From a bacterium (GTDB lineage Bacteria; Desulfobacterota; Binatia; HRBIN30; CADEER01): a stretch of 64,000 nucleotides of DNA. Positions within the stretch are counted from its first letter, which is position 1, and each line of letters starts with the position of its first letter. A model generated the notes under the pieces. That model did not search any database. It had not been told where the DNA came from and saw only the letters and a list, made by a program, of their open reading frames with translations. Made by a program: the position numbers and the translations under genes. Of this stretch, positions 19,945 through 29,269 are shown one piece after another. The stretch lies in assembly GCA_019637795.1 (NCBI GenBank), contig JAHBUY010000001.1, forward strand, positions 207,001 to 271,000, in the 5' to 3' direction.

Positions 19945-20493
19945 TCAGCGCGGCGGCGGCGGCTCGGCCTTGGGCGTCGCGCCGCCACAGGGCTTGTAGT
20001 TCTCGGGCAGCATGAACAGCGCATACTCCGCCGCCTTGCTGTCCTTGGGCATGACGCGATCGCCGAGATTGATGATCTGCGCCTTGCCCTTGCGCTCGAC
20101 CGTGGCCCCGAGGAGCAGGCGGAACGTGCCGTCGTCCGTGGTGCGGGTGCGCACCGTCCAGGTGTTGGGGAGATAGAGGCGGACGAACTTGCCCTTCAGC
20201 GGCTCGCCGTTCTCGTCCTTCAGATGGCCGGTGAACTGGAGATCGTAGGCGTAGGGAATGCGGGTCGGGTAGTTGGCGTCGAGCAGGCACTTGCCGCACG
20301 GCTTGCCGTCGTTGAACCCGTTCTCCGCCCCGGTCTCGCACTTGGCGCCCTTGGAAGCGGGGTTCTGGCAACTGTTGCAGTCGACGATGACGGCCAGCGT
20401 CTTGCCGTCCGGATCCTTCACCAGGTCGGTGGTCGCCCCCGCCGGCGCGACCAGGGACACGAGCATCAGTACGAGCACACCCATCAACCGCAT
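19945..20493 (-). CDS. Secreted Cys-rich protein of unknown function
   Basis: 182 residues from ATG 20493, chosen because a GAGGAGAGG ribosome site precedes it and it begins with a signal peptide (MRLMGVLVLMLVSLVAPAGA). The mature N-terminus has six cysteines in 40 residues (VDCNSCQN, GAKCETG, KPCGKCLLD), followed by a beta-rich part, LKDENGEPLKGKFVRLYLP, then TTDDGTFRLLLG, reminiscent of carboxypeptidase-regulatory-like (transthyretin-type) domains. The tail is Pro-rich. Probably periplasmic or surface exposed. No function can be assigned. Confidence 0.75.
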   Translation of the reverse strand: MRLMGVLVLMLVSLVAPAGATTDLVKDPDGKTLAVIVDCNSCQNPASKGAKCETGAENGFNDGKPCGKCLLDANYPTRIPYAYDLQFTGHLKDENGEPLKGKFVRLYLPNTWTVRTRTTDDGTFRLLLGATVERKGKAQIINLGDRVMPKDSKAAEYALFMLPENYKPCGGATPKAEPPPPR

Positions 20494-20676
20494 GTCAGAT
20501 CCTCTCCTCGCCGCGCCGCACGGGCCGCGGCGTGTCCGGCAGTTCACGATCCTGAATCCTATACTGGACGCGGTGCGGCGCTTCAATTCGCGCCGCCCGG
20601 GGCAGGCCGTGCCACGCCGCGGGTGGGACGGCGAATTGCCCGCGCCGCCACCCTGGTCTACTCAGGAGCCGGGTCG

Positions 20677-21702
20677 ATGCCGCTCGAGTTCCGCAAAGAG
20701 GATGGACGCCTGGTCTGGGTGCGGAACCCGTTCACCGGCACCATCACCTACTTCACCGAGGTGCATCGCAAGACCAGCGGATTCCCGCGCCGCACCCAGG
20801 AAATGCCGGCGTCGACCCCGCCCGACTGGACGGCGGCCGAGGCGGCGCGGATGGCGGAGCTCGAAGCGGCGCGGCGCGACTGCCCCTTCTGCCCGGGCAA
20901 CGAAGCCCTGACCACGGCCGAGGTGCTGCGCGTTCGCCCCGACGAGGTGCCCGGCGCCGTCGCCACCGGCTCGCCGTGGCTGATCCGCGCCTTCCGCAAC
21001 CTGTTTCCCCGCATTCCCGAGATCTGCACCGGCGGCCGCAACGAGTCCTACGTGGTGGTCGAGGACCCGCGCCACTTCGCCGACGACGCCCGCCACCACG
21101 ACGAGCTGCTGTACACCGCCCTGCTGCCGCCAACGCAGTTTCTCGCCATGCTGCGCGCCGACATCGCGGTGGCGCGCATCGCCTACGAGAACCCGGCCGT
21201 GCGCGCGGTGCTGATCCGCAAGCACCAGGGCCGGGAATCGGGCGCCTCGCAGCCGCACCTGCACAACCAGGTCATCGGCACCGATTCCTCGTTCCCCCCG
21301 ATCGACCAGGAGCGCGCCTGCGGCGAGCAGCATCCCGACATCTGGCGCGAGATCCTCGCCTTCGCCGAGGACGAGGGATTCCTGATCGCCGAACGCGACG
21401 GCTGTTTCCTCTACTTCTGCCCGTTCGGCATCTTCCCGCGCAGCTACGAGATCGTCTGCCCGGCGATCGATGGCCCGATCACCGAGGTGCCGCCGGCGAC
21501 CATCGCCGCCTTCTCGGCGCTGCTGCACCAGGCGCTGCAGCTCCTCGGCCCGCTGCCGCTCGACTACGAGGTCCACGACGGACGCGGCGTGCCGCTGCAC
21601 GCGCACGTCTGCGCCCGCTTCTTCCCCTATTCGAACGTCGGCGGCACCCTGAATCTCCCGAGCGAGCTCGCCCCCAGCACGGCTCCCGGACGGCGTGGGT
21701 GA
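20677..21702 (+). CDS. HIT-superfamily nucleotidyl transferase, GalT-like
   Basis: 341 residues. A zinc-type CPFCPGNE (residues 69-76) and the HIT-like active-site motif SQPHLHNQV (about 191-199) match galactose-1-phosphate uridylyltransferase-related proteins, though classical GalT has HPHGQ, so the substrate is uncertain. The N-terminal 60 residues (RKTSGFPRRTQEMP) are typical of an uncharacterised GalT-like family. Start ATG 20677 has a GGAGCCGGG spacer region. A galactokinase lies 20 kb away (40222), so a Leloir-type role is possible but unproven. Confidence 0.7.
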   Translation: MPLEFRKEDGRLVWVRNPFTGTITYFTEVHRKTSGFPRRTQEMPASTPPDWTAAEAARMAELEAARRDCPFCPGNEALTTAEVLRVRPDEVPGAVATGSPWLIRAFRNLFPRIPEICTGGRNESYVVVEDPRHFADDARHHDELLYTALLPPTQFLAMLRADIAVARIAYENPAVRAVLIRKHQGRESGASQPHLHNQVIGTDSSFPPIDQERACGEQHPDIWREILAFAEDEGFLIAERDGCFLYFCPFGIFPRSYEIVCPAIDGPITEVPPATIAAFSALLHQALQLLGPLPLDYEVHDGRGVPLHAHVCARFFPYSNVGGTLNLPSELAPSTAPGRRG

Positions 21703-21730
21703 ATCGTCGCTCACCAGGGTGGGCGAGCGA

Positions 21731-21759
21731 TTGACAAGGTCACCCCACTCGCATAGGTA
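21731..21759 (+). promoter_or_regulatory. Sigma-70-type promoter of the SCP2-domain gene
   Basis: TTGACA at 21731-21736, a 17-base spacer and TAGGTA at 21754-21759. The -35 box is perfect and the spacing ideal; the -10 is imperfect. The start codon of the next gene is 107 bases downstream. Confidence 0.6.
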
Positions 21760-21866
21760 GGCGAGCGGCGGTGGGGCTGGGACGGTTGGAACCCCTCCGT
21801 CTACCCTCACAATTTCAGACTTCGGGCGCCTGCCAAAGCCCGTCATTCCACAAGGAGGATAGTTCG

Positions 21867-22199
21867 ATGGCAGTAGCAGACGACATCAAGGCGATCTTCG
21901 ACGCGATGCCGACTCAGATCAACGCTGATGCGGCGAAGGGCATGAACTCGACCATCCAGTTCAAGCTCACCGGCGACGGCGGCGGCGACTACTACGTCGA
22001 GATCAAGGACGGCACGGCCAAGGTGTCGCAGGGCTCGGCGCCCTCGCCCAACATGACCATGACCCTGGCCGCCCAGGACTACGTCGACCTCATCGGCGGC
22101 AAGCTCAACGGCCAGATGGCCTTCATGAGCGGCAAGCTGAAGATCGCCGGCGACATGGGCCTGGCGATGAAGATGCAGACGCTGTTCAAGCGTCCGTAA
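21867..22199 (+). CDS. SCP2 sterol-binding domain protein
   Basis: 110 residues, one SCP2 domain. ATG 21867 follows AAGGAGGA; a longer in-frame start at 21771 has no such site. Small lipid-binding fold: INADAAKGMNSTIQFKLTGDGGGDYYVEIKDG, then the acidic strand and MTMTLAAQDYVDLIGGKLNGQMAFMSGKLKIAGDM-type helix (conserved LxGKLNxxxAFMxGKLKIxGD pattern). Such proteins bind fatty acyl or sterol-like lipids in the cytoplasm. It has its own promoter and a terminator-like hairpin, so it is probably a strongly expressed single-gene unit. Confidence 0.93.
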   Translation: MAVADDIKAIFDAMPTQINADAAKGMNSTIQFKLTGDGGGDYYVEIKDGTAKVSQGSAPSPNMTMTLAAQDYVDLIGGKLNGQMAFMSGKLKIAGDMGLAMKMQTLFKRP

Positions 22200-22219
22200 G
22201 ACCGCCATCCGGTTCGATC

Positions 22220-22252
22220 GAACGGCGCGGGGCCAGCGGCTCCGCGCCGTTC
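22220..22252 (+). terminator. Hairpin after the SCP2 gene
   Basis: GAACGGCGCGG pairs with CCGCGCCGTTC, an 11-bp perfect stem with an 11-base loop, 20 bases after the stop. The following bases (GTCGTTTCTGG) contain only a short T run, so termination efficiency is uncertain. Confidence 0.6.
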
Positions 22253-22314
22253 GTCGTTTCTGGGCCGGATCCGCCGCGGTTCCCGCCGCGGCATCGCCGG
22301 GATATACGCCCACC

Positions 22315-22899
22315 GTGCTGCAGGACGACATCCGCGCCATCTTCGCCGCCGCTGCCGACGCGCAGCGCCAGTTCGTCGAGCGGCACGTCGACGCCCTGGC
22401 GGAGGTGATCCACGTGACCGTCGCGGCGTTGCGCAACGGGCGCACGCTGTTCTTCTTCGGCAACGGCGGCAGCGCCGCCGATGCCCAGCACCTGGCGGCC
22501 GAGTTCACCAACCGCTACCTGCTCGACCGGCCGCCGTTGCCGGCGATCGCGCTGACCACCGACAGCTCGGCGCTGACCAGCATCGCCAACGACTTCGGCT
22601 ACGAGGCGGTGTTCGCCAAGCAGATCGAGGCCCTGGCCCGCCCCGGCGACGTCGCTTTCGCCATCTCCACCAGCGGCAACGCCGCCAACGTGCTGCGCGC
22701 CGTCGCCGCCTGCCGGGCGCGCGGCGTGACCACCGTCGGCATCAGCGGCGGTCGCGGCGGCCAGCTCGCCGACGCGGTCGACCACCTGCTCTGCGTCGAC
22801 GGCACGACCACGACCCCGCGCGTGCAGGAGGCCCACAGCGTCATCGGCCACGTGCTGTGCGAGCTGGTCGAACGCGAGCTGGCGGCGAGCCGGCGCTGA
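22315..22899 (+). CDS. gmhA: Phosphoheptose isomerase (SIS domain)
   Basis: 194 residues from a GTG. It converts sedoheptulose 7-phosphate to D-glycero-D-manno-heptose 7-phosphate, the first step of the LPS inner-core heptose pathway. [20 protein letters not shown] (about residues 44-63), [16 protein letters not shown] and [10 protein letters not shown] are characteristic of GmhA. C-terminal [15 protein letters not shown] holds the second His. Its stop overlaps the next start. No other heptose genes (hldE, gmhB) are in the window. Confidence 0.93.
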   Translation: MLQDDIRAIFAAAADAQRQFVERHVDALAEVIHVTVAALRNGRTLFFFGNGGSAADAQHLAAEFTNRYLLDRPPLPAIALTTDSSALTSIANDFGYEAVFAKQIEALARPGDVAFAISTSGNAANVLRAVAACRARGVTTVGISGGRGGQLADAVDHLLCVDGTTTTPRVQEAHSVIGHVLCELVERELAASRR

Positions 22900-23897
22900 T
22901 GGCACCGCGCCGCCCATCGCGCCGCCCGCTCGGGACGCCGATCGACCTGTCGCGCGTCCGCACCTACCCGCTGGCGGGCCGCCACAGCAAGGTCGCCGCC
23001 GCGGCGCTGGGCGCGATGCCCCGCCCGGCGATGGCGCTCGGCCGCTTCCTCGACTCGCTGCCCGACATCCTCGCGGTGCGCGACCTGCGCGCCGTCGCCG
23101 CCGCGATCGCCGAACGCCATCGCGCCGGCGGCCGCGTCGTCCTCGGCATGGGCGCCCACCCGATCAAGGTCGGCCTCAGCCCGTTGATCATCGAGCTCAT
23201 GCGGCGCGGCATCCTGTCCGCCGTGGCCCTGAACGGCGCCTGCATCGTGCACGACTTCGAGCTCGCCTATCACGGCGCGACCTCCGAGGACGTCGCCGCG
23301 GCGCTCGGCACGGGCGCCTTCGGCATGGCCGAGGAGACGGGACGCTTCCTCAACGCCGCCATCGGCGCCGGCGCCGAGCTCGGGCTGGGAGCGGCCGTCG
23401 GCCGCGCCATCCTCGCCGCCAGGCTGCGGCACCGCCAGCTCAGCATTCTCGCCGCGGGCGCGCGCCTGGGCGTGCCGGTGACCGTGCACGTCGCCGTCGG
23501 CACCGACATCATCCACATGCACCCGAGCGCCGACGGCGCCGCCATCGGCGCCGCCAGCCTCGCCGACTTCCGCCGCCTCGCCGGCGTCTGCGAGCACCTG
23601 CACCGCGGCGTCTTCATCAACCTCGGCTCGGCGGTCATCATCCCCGAGGTCTTCCTCAAGGCGCTCAACCTGGCGCGCAACGTCGGCACCCGCGTCGGCG
23701 AGCTGGTCACCGTCGACATGGACTTCATGCGCCACTACCGCCCGGCGGTGAACGTCGTGCAGCGACCGACCATGGGCGATGGCAGGGGCTACCAGCTCAC
23801 CGGCCACCACGAGCTGATGTTCCCGCTCCTCTGCGCCGCGATCCTGCACGCGCTCGACACCCCGCGCCGGCGCGTCCGCCGCGCCAATGGCCGCTGA
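22899..23897 (+). CDS. Deoxyhypusine-synthase-like protein coupled to gmhA
   Basis: 332 residues from the ATG overlapping the gmhA stop. Bacterial family related to deoxyhypusine synthase: [20 protein letters not shown] (about 81-100), [31 protein letters not shown], and [19 protein letters not shown]. True deoxyhypusine synthase modifies eIF5A in archaea and eukaryotes; the closely linked gmhA argues for a different substrate, perhaps in envelope sugar metabolism. The first 20 residues are Arg-rich. Function unknown; the homology is from recalled family pattern. Confidence 0.7.
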   Translation: MAPRRPSRRPLGTPIDLSRVRTYPLAGRHSKVAAAALGAMPRPAMALGRFLDSLPDILAVRDLRAVAAAIAERHRAGGRVVLGMGAHPIKVGLSPLIIELMRRGILSAVALNGACIVHDFELAYHGATSEDVAAALGTGAFGMAEETGRFLNAAIGAGAELGLGAAVGRAILAARLRHRQLSILAAGARLGVPVTVHVAVGTDIIHMHPSADGAAIGAASLADFRRLAGVCEHLHRGVFINLGSAVIIPEVFLKALNLARNVGTRVGELVTVDMDFMRHYRPAVNVVQRPTMGDGRGYQLTGHHELMFPLLCAAILHALDTPRRRVRRANGR

Positions 23898-23970
23898 ACG
23901 CCCGGCGCCGCCGCCGCGAGCCGCGCTGGCGCTCCCCTCTCCTCGTCCCGTCGGGGCGCGGCTGGAGTCT

Positions 23971-24005
23971 GTGTCCATCGGCGGCCATCTGTGTTCATCT
24001 GTGTC
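23971..24005. repeat. Second copy of the dispersed element seen before pilD
   Basis: 35 bases matching 8323-8357 at 31 positions, again directly before a start codon (here three bases from ATG 24009). It contains the word ATCTGTGT twice. It lies in a 111-base intergenic gap and may overlap the ribosome-binding region of the next gene, which lacks a good Shine-Dalgarno. Confidence 0.65.
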
Positions 24006-24008
24006 CCC

Positions 24009-24878
24009 ATGACGACCGCCCAACGCGTCCGCGATCTCGCCGCCGAACGACGTCCACTGGTGATGGGAGGCGTCTACGATGGCCTCACCACCCGACTGGC
24101 CGAGCAGGCGGGCTTCGAAGTCCTGTTCATGGGCGGCTTCAGCGTCGCCGCGACCCTGCTCGGCGAACCGGACTTCGGCTATCTGACGCAGACCGAGATG
24201 GCGGAGGCGGCGCGACGCGTCTGCCGCCTGACGAGCCGGCCGGTGCTGGTCGACGCCGACACCGGCTACGGCAACCCGCTCAACGTGCTGCGCACCGTCG
24301 AGCTCTACCACGCCGCCGGCGCCGCCGGGCTGTTCCTCGAGGACCAGGTGTGGCCGAAGCGCTGCGGCCACATGCGCGGCAAACAGGTGGTCGAACGCCG
24401 CGAGTGGCTCGCCAAGCTGAAGGCGGTGGTCTCCGAACGGGACCGCCGCGATCTGTTCCTGGTCGCCCGCACCGATGCCCGCGCCGCCATCGGCCTCGAG
24501 GAGGCGATCGCGCGCGGCCAGGCGGCGCGCGATCTCGGCGCCGACGCGGTGTTCATCGAGGCGCCGGAGTCGGTCGCCGAGCTCGAACGGATCGCCAGGG
24601 CCATCCCCGGCCCCAAGGTCGCCAACATGGTCGAGGGCGGGAGGACGCCCCTGCTGCCGCCCGACGAGCTGCACGCCCTCGGCTTCGATCTCATCGTGAC
24701 GCCGTTGGCGGCGCTCCTGTCGGCGGCCAAGGCGGTGCGCGAGACCTACGCCGAGCTGCGCCGCGCCGGCACCATGCGCGGCCAGCTCGACCGCCTGCTG
24801 AGCTTCGACGAGTTCAACGCCCTGATCGACCTCGAGCGCCACTACGCGCTCGAACGCCGCTTCCGCGACGAGCCATGA
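24009..24878 (+). CDS. Isocitrate lyase / PEP-mutase superfamily C-C bond lyase
   Basis: 289 residues. ICL/PEPM TIM barrel: [37 protein letters not shown] (metal-binding aspartates), [17 protein letters not shown] (catalytic Cys in the KRCGH loop) and ARTDARA. The KRCGH cysteine indicates lyase rather than mutase activity, as in 2-methylisocitrate lyase, 2,3-dimethylmalate lyase or related oxaloacetate-acting enzymes; the exact substrate cannot be told. Its stop overlaps the next gene by four bases. Confidence 0.85.
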   Translation: MTTAQRVRDLAAERRPLVMGGVYDGLTTRLAEQAGFEVLFMGGFSVAATLLGEPDFGYLTQTEMAEAARRVCRLTSRPVLVDADTGYGNPLNVLRTVELYHAAGAAGLFLEDQVWPKRCGHMRGKQVVERREWLAKLKAVVSERDRRDLFLVARTDARAAIGLEEAIARGQAARDLGADAVFIEAPESVAELERIARAIPGPKVANMVEGGRTPLLPPDELHALGFDLIVTPLAALLSAAKAVRETYAELRRAGTMRGQLDRLLSFDEFNALIDLERHYALERRFRDEP

Positions 24879-25288
24879 CCGCCCACACCGAGTACCTGAC
24901 CTTCTCGACCGCCAGGCGACGGGAGCTGATCAACATCACCGACCGGCTGGCGCAGATCGTCGAACGCTCGCGCATCCAGGAGGGGATGTGCCTGGTCAGC
25001 GCCATGCACATCACCGCCGCGATCTGGGTCAACGACGAGGAGGACGGCCTCAAGCAGGATTTCCAGCAGTGGCTGGACGAGCTGGCGCCGGCCAAGCCGG
25101 ACTACCTGCACCACCGCACCGGCGAGGACAACGCCGACGCGCACCTGAAGCGCACACTGGTCCACCACCAGGTGATCCTGCCGATCACCGCCGGGCGCCT
25201 CGACCTCGGCCCCTGGGAACAGGTGTTCTACGCCGAATTCGACGGCCGGCGGAAGAAGCGGGTGGTGGTCAAGATCCTCGGCGAGTGA
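24875..25288 (+). CDS. YjbQ family protein (UPF0047)
   Basis: 137 residues, ATGA-coupled to the lyase. [23 protein letters not shown] (about 37-59), [29 protein letters not shown] and the C-terminal [26 protein letters not shown] are hallmark motifs. E. coli YjbQ has weak thiamine-phosphate synthase activity in vitro; its true role is unsettled. Full length. Confidence 0.93.
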   Translation: MTAHTEYLTFSTARRRELINITDRLAQIVERSRIQEGMCLVSAMHITAAIWVNDEEDGLKQDFQQWLDELAPAKPDYLHHRTGEDNADAHLKRTLVHHQVILPITAGRLDLGPWEQVFYAEFDGRRKKRVVVKILGE

Positions 25289-25448
25289 GGCGCGCGGACC
25301 GGACCCCCACCACCTGGCGCGGCGCTGCCTTGCAGCGGCGCCACGGCAGACGCCGCGGCGACCGCCGGCACCCGCCGGACGCGACAACGGCCGTTTGCCG
25401 GCGCGAGGCACGGCCGTTGCTCGACCGTGGCGGTCGGGGGTAGACGGC

Positions 25449-28400
25449 ATGACCATGCGACCAGCGCGGCTGCTCGCGGCCATCGGCGCCGCGACGCTAC
25501 TCGCCGTGACCGCCGCCGCTGCGGCGACCACTCCTGCGGCGCTGCGCCGCGTCATCGGCGCCGGCGATCCCGTTCCGCGCCTCGGCCGCGTCGGCACCTA
25601 CGGGTTCACCCTCGCCGGGCTGGACGATGCCGGTCGCGCCCTCCTGGTTCGCGCCGGTGGCGGCCGCACGCCGTCGCTGTACTGGGCCGACGAGCGAGGA
25701 ATCGCCACTGCCTTCGCCCCCGAGGGCGTCGCCCCACGACGCCCCCTGGAATGGGAGTTGGGCTGGAACGTGCGTGGCGCGCTGGCCGTGCGGCTCACCG
25801 ATCCCGCGCCGGCGTGGTCGTGGCGCGGCAGCGCGCTGCACGTCGTCCAGCCGGATGGCCGCGGCGAGACCTGGGTCGCCGCCGGGGCGGCCGACGCCGA
25901 AGGCAACATCCTGTGCAACATCGATTCGGCGCGCATCAACGATGCCGGCCAGGTGGCGATCGGGGCCTGGATCGCCACCGGCGGCCGCCCCTGCGGCGAG
26001 CGGGACGAAGAGGGCGACACCCGCGACGAGAGCACCGTCTACGTCTTCGACGATCCCGCCGTGCACGAGTTGGCGGCGGCGCGCACGATCCACGCGGGCG
26101 ATCAGCAGCGAGTCGGCCTGGTCGCGCTCGCCGAGGACGGCGCCGCGATCGTCGCGGTGACGACGGCAGGGCGCGGGCCGAGCCTCGTGCGCTTCGACCG
26201 CCAGGCCCCGCCCGTGGTGCTCGTCGATCCCGGCACGCTCGGCGCGGACGGCGCGCCCTTGGGTCCGGTTTCGGTGATGGCGGCCAATCGGCGCGGCGAC
26301 GTGCTGTTCGCCGGCGCCGAGAATGGCCGCGCCGGGCTCTACCGCACCGCCGGCCGCGGCATCGTCCGCGTCTTCGCCAACGGGGACGCACCGCCGCCCG
26401 GACTGCGCTACCCGCTCGCCGTCATTCCCGATGGCTGGGCGGCGCTCGACGACGCCGGCGACGTCATCGCCCAGGTCGAGTATCGCGCCGTCCTGTTCCC
26501 GGCCGACGGCCCGGCCGCCCGACTGCTCGACGGCATCGCGCTCGCCGGCGCGCTCAACGACCGCGGTGACATCGCGCTCACGGAGTTGGTGGGTGACGGC
26601 GTGATCGCAGTGACCCGCTGGCGCGATGGCGAGGCGACGCGCCTGGCGCGCACCGGCGACGTGCTGCCGGACGGCGACGTGCTCGCCGACGACGGCATCC
26701 ACGCCGGCTGCGCCGCCGCGGACGGCCGCATCGCCGTCGGCCTCGAGGGCACCGAGGGTGTCGCCGGCCTGGCGTGCATCGACGCCAGCGGCCCGCGGCT
26801 GGCGGCCCGCGTCGGCGATCCCGCGCCCGGCGGCCGGCGCTTCTACGCCTTCCACCAGTGCGCCTTCTCGCCCGCCGACTCGCTGCTGTTCACGGCGTCG
26901 ATCCTGGTGCCGAGCGACGACTTCGGCAGCGACGGCTACACCAGCTATCGCGTCGAGCCGTCGATCTACCGCGCCACGCCGGCGCGGCTCGAGCGGGTCA
27001 TCGGCCGCGGCGATGTCGCGAGCGACGGATCGGTCGTCTTCGATCTCCAGTTCGCCTCGATCGACGACGGCAACTACCCGCTGCTGCTCGACGCCGATGC
27101 GCGCGGCCGGGTGCTGGCGCTGGCGACGCTCGACGGACCGTACGGTCCCAACGCGCTGGTCGTCCGAGACTCCGACGGCAGCCTGCAGCGCCTGCCGATC
27201 GCGCTCGCCAACGGCGGCGGGTCGTCGAGTGGCGTCGGCTTTCCCGACCCCAGCATCATCGACCACCGCTTCCTGTCCGGCGAGACCGACACGCCGACCC
27301 TGCCCCCCTTCACCAGCGCCGCCCTGGCGGGCGCCGGCGCGTCGCGGTCGGGCGGGGCGCGGATGCAGGCCGGCACGGGAGGCGACGGGCGCTACCGTCT
27401 CCACCAGGCGCGCCTGTTCGGCGACGGCGTCATCCTCCTCGCCAGCGAGCGCATCTACCGCAACTTCGGCGCCGACTACTACGAGCAACCCGTCGTGCTG
27501 GTGTGGTCGGCCGGCATGTTGACGCGCGTGCTCGAGGCCACCGGGGTCGACGCGTCGTACGGAACCTACTACGGCGGCCTGCGCGTCGTTGGTCCGCGCG
27601 CCGCCTTCCTCGTCCCCGGCGACCGCGGCGCCCGGCTGTTCACCTACACCGCCGGCGACGCGGCCGCGATCGAGCAGACGGCGCCGCCCGGGCGGGCGCC
27701 GAGCTGGAGCCTTCCCTACCTCGGCCTCTGGCGCGACGGACGCTCGCTCCTGTCGGGGCTGGCGAACGACGGCGAGGTGACGGCGTGGGACGGCGCGACC
27801 GAGGAGACGCTGCTCGCCATCGGCCCGGGCGAATGGCTCGATCTGGTCACGCCCGAGGCGCTCTTCGTGCGCGACGGCAACACGCTGCGCGCGCTGGCAC
27901 CGGCAGCGGATCCGTCGGCGGCGTGCCCGGCGCCGCCGACCCTGGTGATGCCGACGCGGACCGTGACGCCGCTGTGGTCGCCGACCCCCAGCCGGTCGCC
28001 GTTGCCGGCAACGCCTCCCCATGGGACATCGCCGACGCCGGCCGGCGACTGCATCGGCGGCGCCCCGTGCCTGCACGTCGGCACCGCGACGGGGCGCGCC
28101 GGCGAGCATGCCACTCTGGTCGTCGCGCTCAGCGGTGGCGGCGACGTGGCCGGCACCCAGAACGATCTTCTGCTACCCGGCATCGCCGGCCTCGACGACT
28201 GCAGCGCCGGCGCGGAAACCGGCAAGCAGGCGATGTACCGAGAGACGGAACGCGGCTCGCGCGTGCTGGTGCTGTCGCTCACCGACGTCGATCCGATCGG
28301 GGACACCGCCACACTGTACACCTGCACGCTGCGCATCGCGCCCGGCGCGGCCCCGGGCCGATACCCGATCGGCTGCAGCGGCGCCGGCGCTTCCGACCCC

Positions 28401-28691
28401 AAAGGCCGGGCGCTGCCCCTCGGCTGCACCAGCGGGGCGCTCGTCGTATCCGACGCGCGTACGCCCACCGCGGTGCCGGTCGCGACGAGTCCGGCGGCGC
28501 GGGCCACCACCACGCCTCCGGCGGCGCAACGCGCGGACGCCGCCCATGCCAGCGGCGGCTGCGCGGTGACACCCGCGACGTCGGGCGACGCCTGGCCGGT
28601 CGGCGCCCTGCTGCTCGCCCATCTCGCCGCGGCGCTGGCGTCGCGCCGGCAGCGACGCGTCGTCCGCCCCCCGGCTCGACCCGACTCGTGA
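25449..28691 (+). CDS. Large secreted or surface protein with a Cys-containing C-terminal sorting tail
   Basis: 1080 residues. ATG 25449 gives a signal peptide (about residues 5-28, Ala-rich). Most of the chain is repeats of bladelike units of a choice-of-anchor or beta-propeller kind (segments such as IGAGDPVPRLGRVGTY, LDDAGRALLVRAGGG, ALNDRGDIALTEL recur). A Thr/Pro linker (about 838-862) leads to a cohesin-like domain (CLHVGTATGRAGEHATLVV to about 1005). A second Thr/Ala/Pro linker ends in SGGC, a hydrophobic helix and RRQRR. That tripartite tail resembles MYXO-CTERM-type sorting signals. No catalytic motif seen. Its 3' end overlaps the next GTG. Confidence 0.75.
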   Translation: MTMRPARLLAAIGAATLLAVTAAAAATTPAALRRVIGAGDPVPRLGRVGTYGFTLAGLDDAGRALLVRAGGGRTPSLYWADERGIATAFAPEGVAPRRPLEWELGWNVRGALAVRLTDPAPAWSWRGSALHVVQPDGRGETWVAAGAADAEGNILCNIDSARINDAGQVAIGAWIATGGRPCGERDEEGDTRDESTVYVFDDPAVHELAAARTIHAGDQQRVGLVALAEDGAAIVAVTTAGRGPSLVRFDRQAPPVVLVDPGTLGADGAPLGPVSVMAANRRGDVLFAGAENGRAGLYRTAGRGIVRVFANGDAPPPGLRYPLAVIPDGWAALDDAGDVIAQVEYRAVLFPADGPAARLLDGIALAGALNDRGDIALTELVGDGVIAVTRWRDGEATRLARTGDVLPDGDVLADDGIHAGCAAADGRIAVGLEGTEGVAGLACIDASGPRLAARVGDPAPGGRRFYAFHQCAFSPADSLLFTASILVPSDDFGSDGYTSYRVEPSIYRATPARLERVIGRGDVASDGSVVFDLQFASIDDGNYPLLLDADARGRVLALATLDGPYGPNALVVRDSDGSLQRLPIALANGGGSSSGVGFPDPSIIDHRFLSGETDTPTLPPFTSAALAGAGASRSGGARMQAGTGGDGRYRLHQARLFGDGVILLASERIYRNFGADYYEQPVVLVWSAGMLTRVLEATGVDASYGTYYGGLRVVGPRAAFLVPGDRGARLFTYTAGDAAAIEQTAPPGRAPSWSLPYLGLWRDGRSLLSGLANDGEVTAWDGATEETLLAIGPGEWLDLVTPEALFVRDGNTLRALAPAADPSAACPAPPTLVMPTRTVTPLWSPTPSRSPLPATPPHGTSPTPAGDCIGGAPCLHVGTATGRAGEHATLVVALSGGGDVAGTQNDLLLPGIAGLDDCSAGAETGKQAMYRETERGSRVLVLSLTDVDPIGDTATLYTCTLRIAPGAAPGRYPIGCSGAGASDPKGRALPLGCTSGALVVSDARTPTAVPVATSPAARATTTPPAAQRADAAHASGGCAVTPATSGDAWPVGALLLAHLAAALASRRQRRVVRPPARPDS

Positions 28692-29269
28692 CCCGCCGTC
28701 CGCTGTCGCGCCGCTTCTACTCGCGTCCGACGCTCGAGCTGGCGCGCGCCCTGCTGGGCAACTGGCTGTGCCGCGAGCTCGACGGCCAGATCCGCCGCGG
28801 CCGCATCGTCGAGGTCGAGGCATACACCCACGATGCGGCGTCGCACGCCCGCGACCATCGCCGGACGCCGCGCAACGCCGTCATGTTCGGCGCCGCCGGG
28901 CACGCCTACGTCTACTTCACCTACGGCATGCACCACTGCGTCAACGTCGTCGCGGAGCGCGACGGCATTCCCGGCGCGGTGCTGATCCGCGGCCTCGACG
29001 GCCTCGGAAACGCCAACGGCCCGGGGCGTCTGTGCCGCGCGCTGGCGATCGACCGGGCGCTCGACGGCGTCGACCTCACCGCCGGCGAGCGCCTGTGGAT
29101 CGAGGCCGGCCGCCACCGCGAGGCCATCGTCGAGACGACCCGCGTCGGCATCCGCCATGCCGCGGAGCTGCCGTGGCGCTTCTATCTCCTCGGCAGCCCC
29201 GGGGTGTCGCGGCGCGACCGCGCCCTGGAGGGCGCCGCCGGTGCGCGCCGCGGGATCAGCCGGCGCTGA
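28688..29269 (+). CDS. 3-methyladenine DNA glycosylase (AAG/MPG family)
   Basis: 193 residues from GTG 28688, overlapping the previous stop by four bases. It excises alkylated purines. RFYSRPTLELARALLGNWL, the active-site region GRIVEVEAYTHDAASHA, AYVYFTYGMHHCVNVV (DNA-intercalating Tyr) and ANGPGRLCRAL match MPG/AAG. Length is normal. The end overlaps the convergent Hsp20 gene by 14 bases. Confidence 0.93.
   Translation: MTRRPLSRRFYSRPTLELARALLGNWLCRELDGQIRRGRIVEVEAYTHDAASHARDHRRTPRNAVMFGAAGHAYVYFTYGMHHCVNVVAERDGIPGAVLIRGLDGLGNANGPGRLCRALAIDRALDGVDLTAGERLWIEAGRHREAIVETTRVGIRHAAELPWRFYLLGSPGVSRRDRALEGAAGARRGISRR

Noticed and set aside
16958..19999. 1013-codon plus-strand frame across tatD and the kinase
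   Set aside because: Antisense shadow of the kinase; no start signals or domains.
25289..25448. GC-rich hairpin (GCTGC...GCAGC) before the large secreted protein as a riboswitch or terminator
   Set aside because: Stem is short and bulged, with no T run and no similarity to a known riboswitch.
29256..29269. Overlap of the glycosylase and Hsp20 coding ends as a sign of error
   Set aside because: Both proteins have normal lengths and C-termini; convergent overlap of 14 bases is acceptable in a compact genome.
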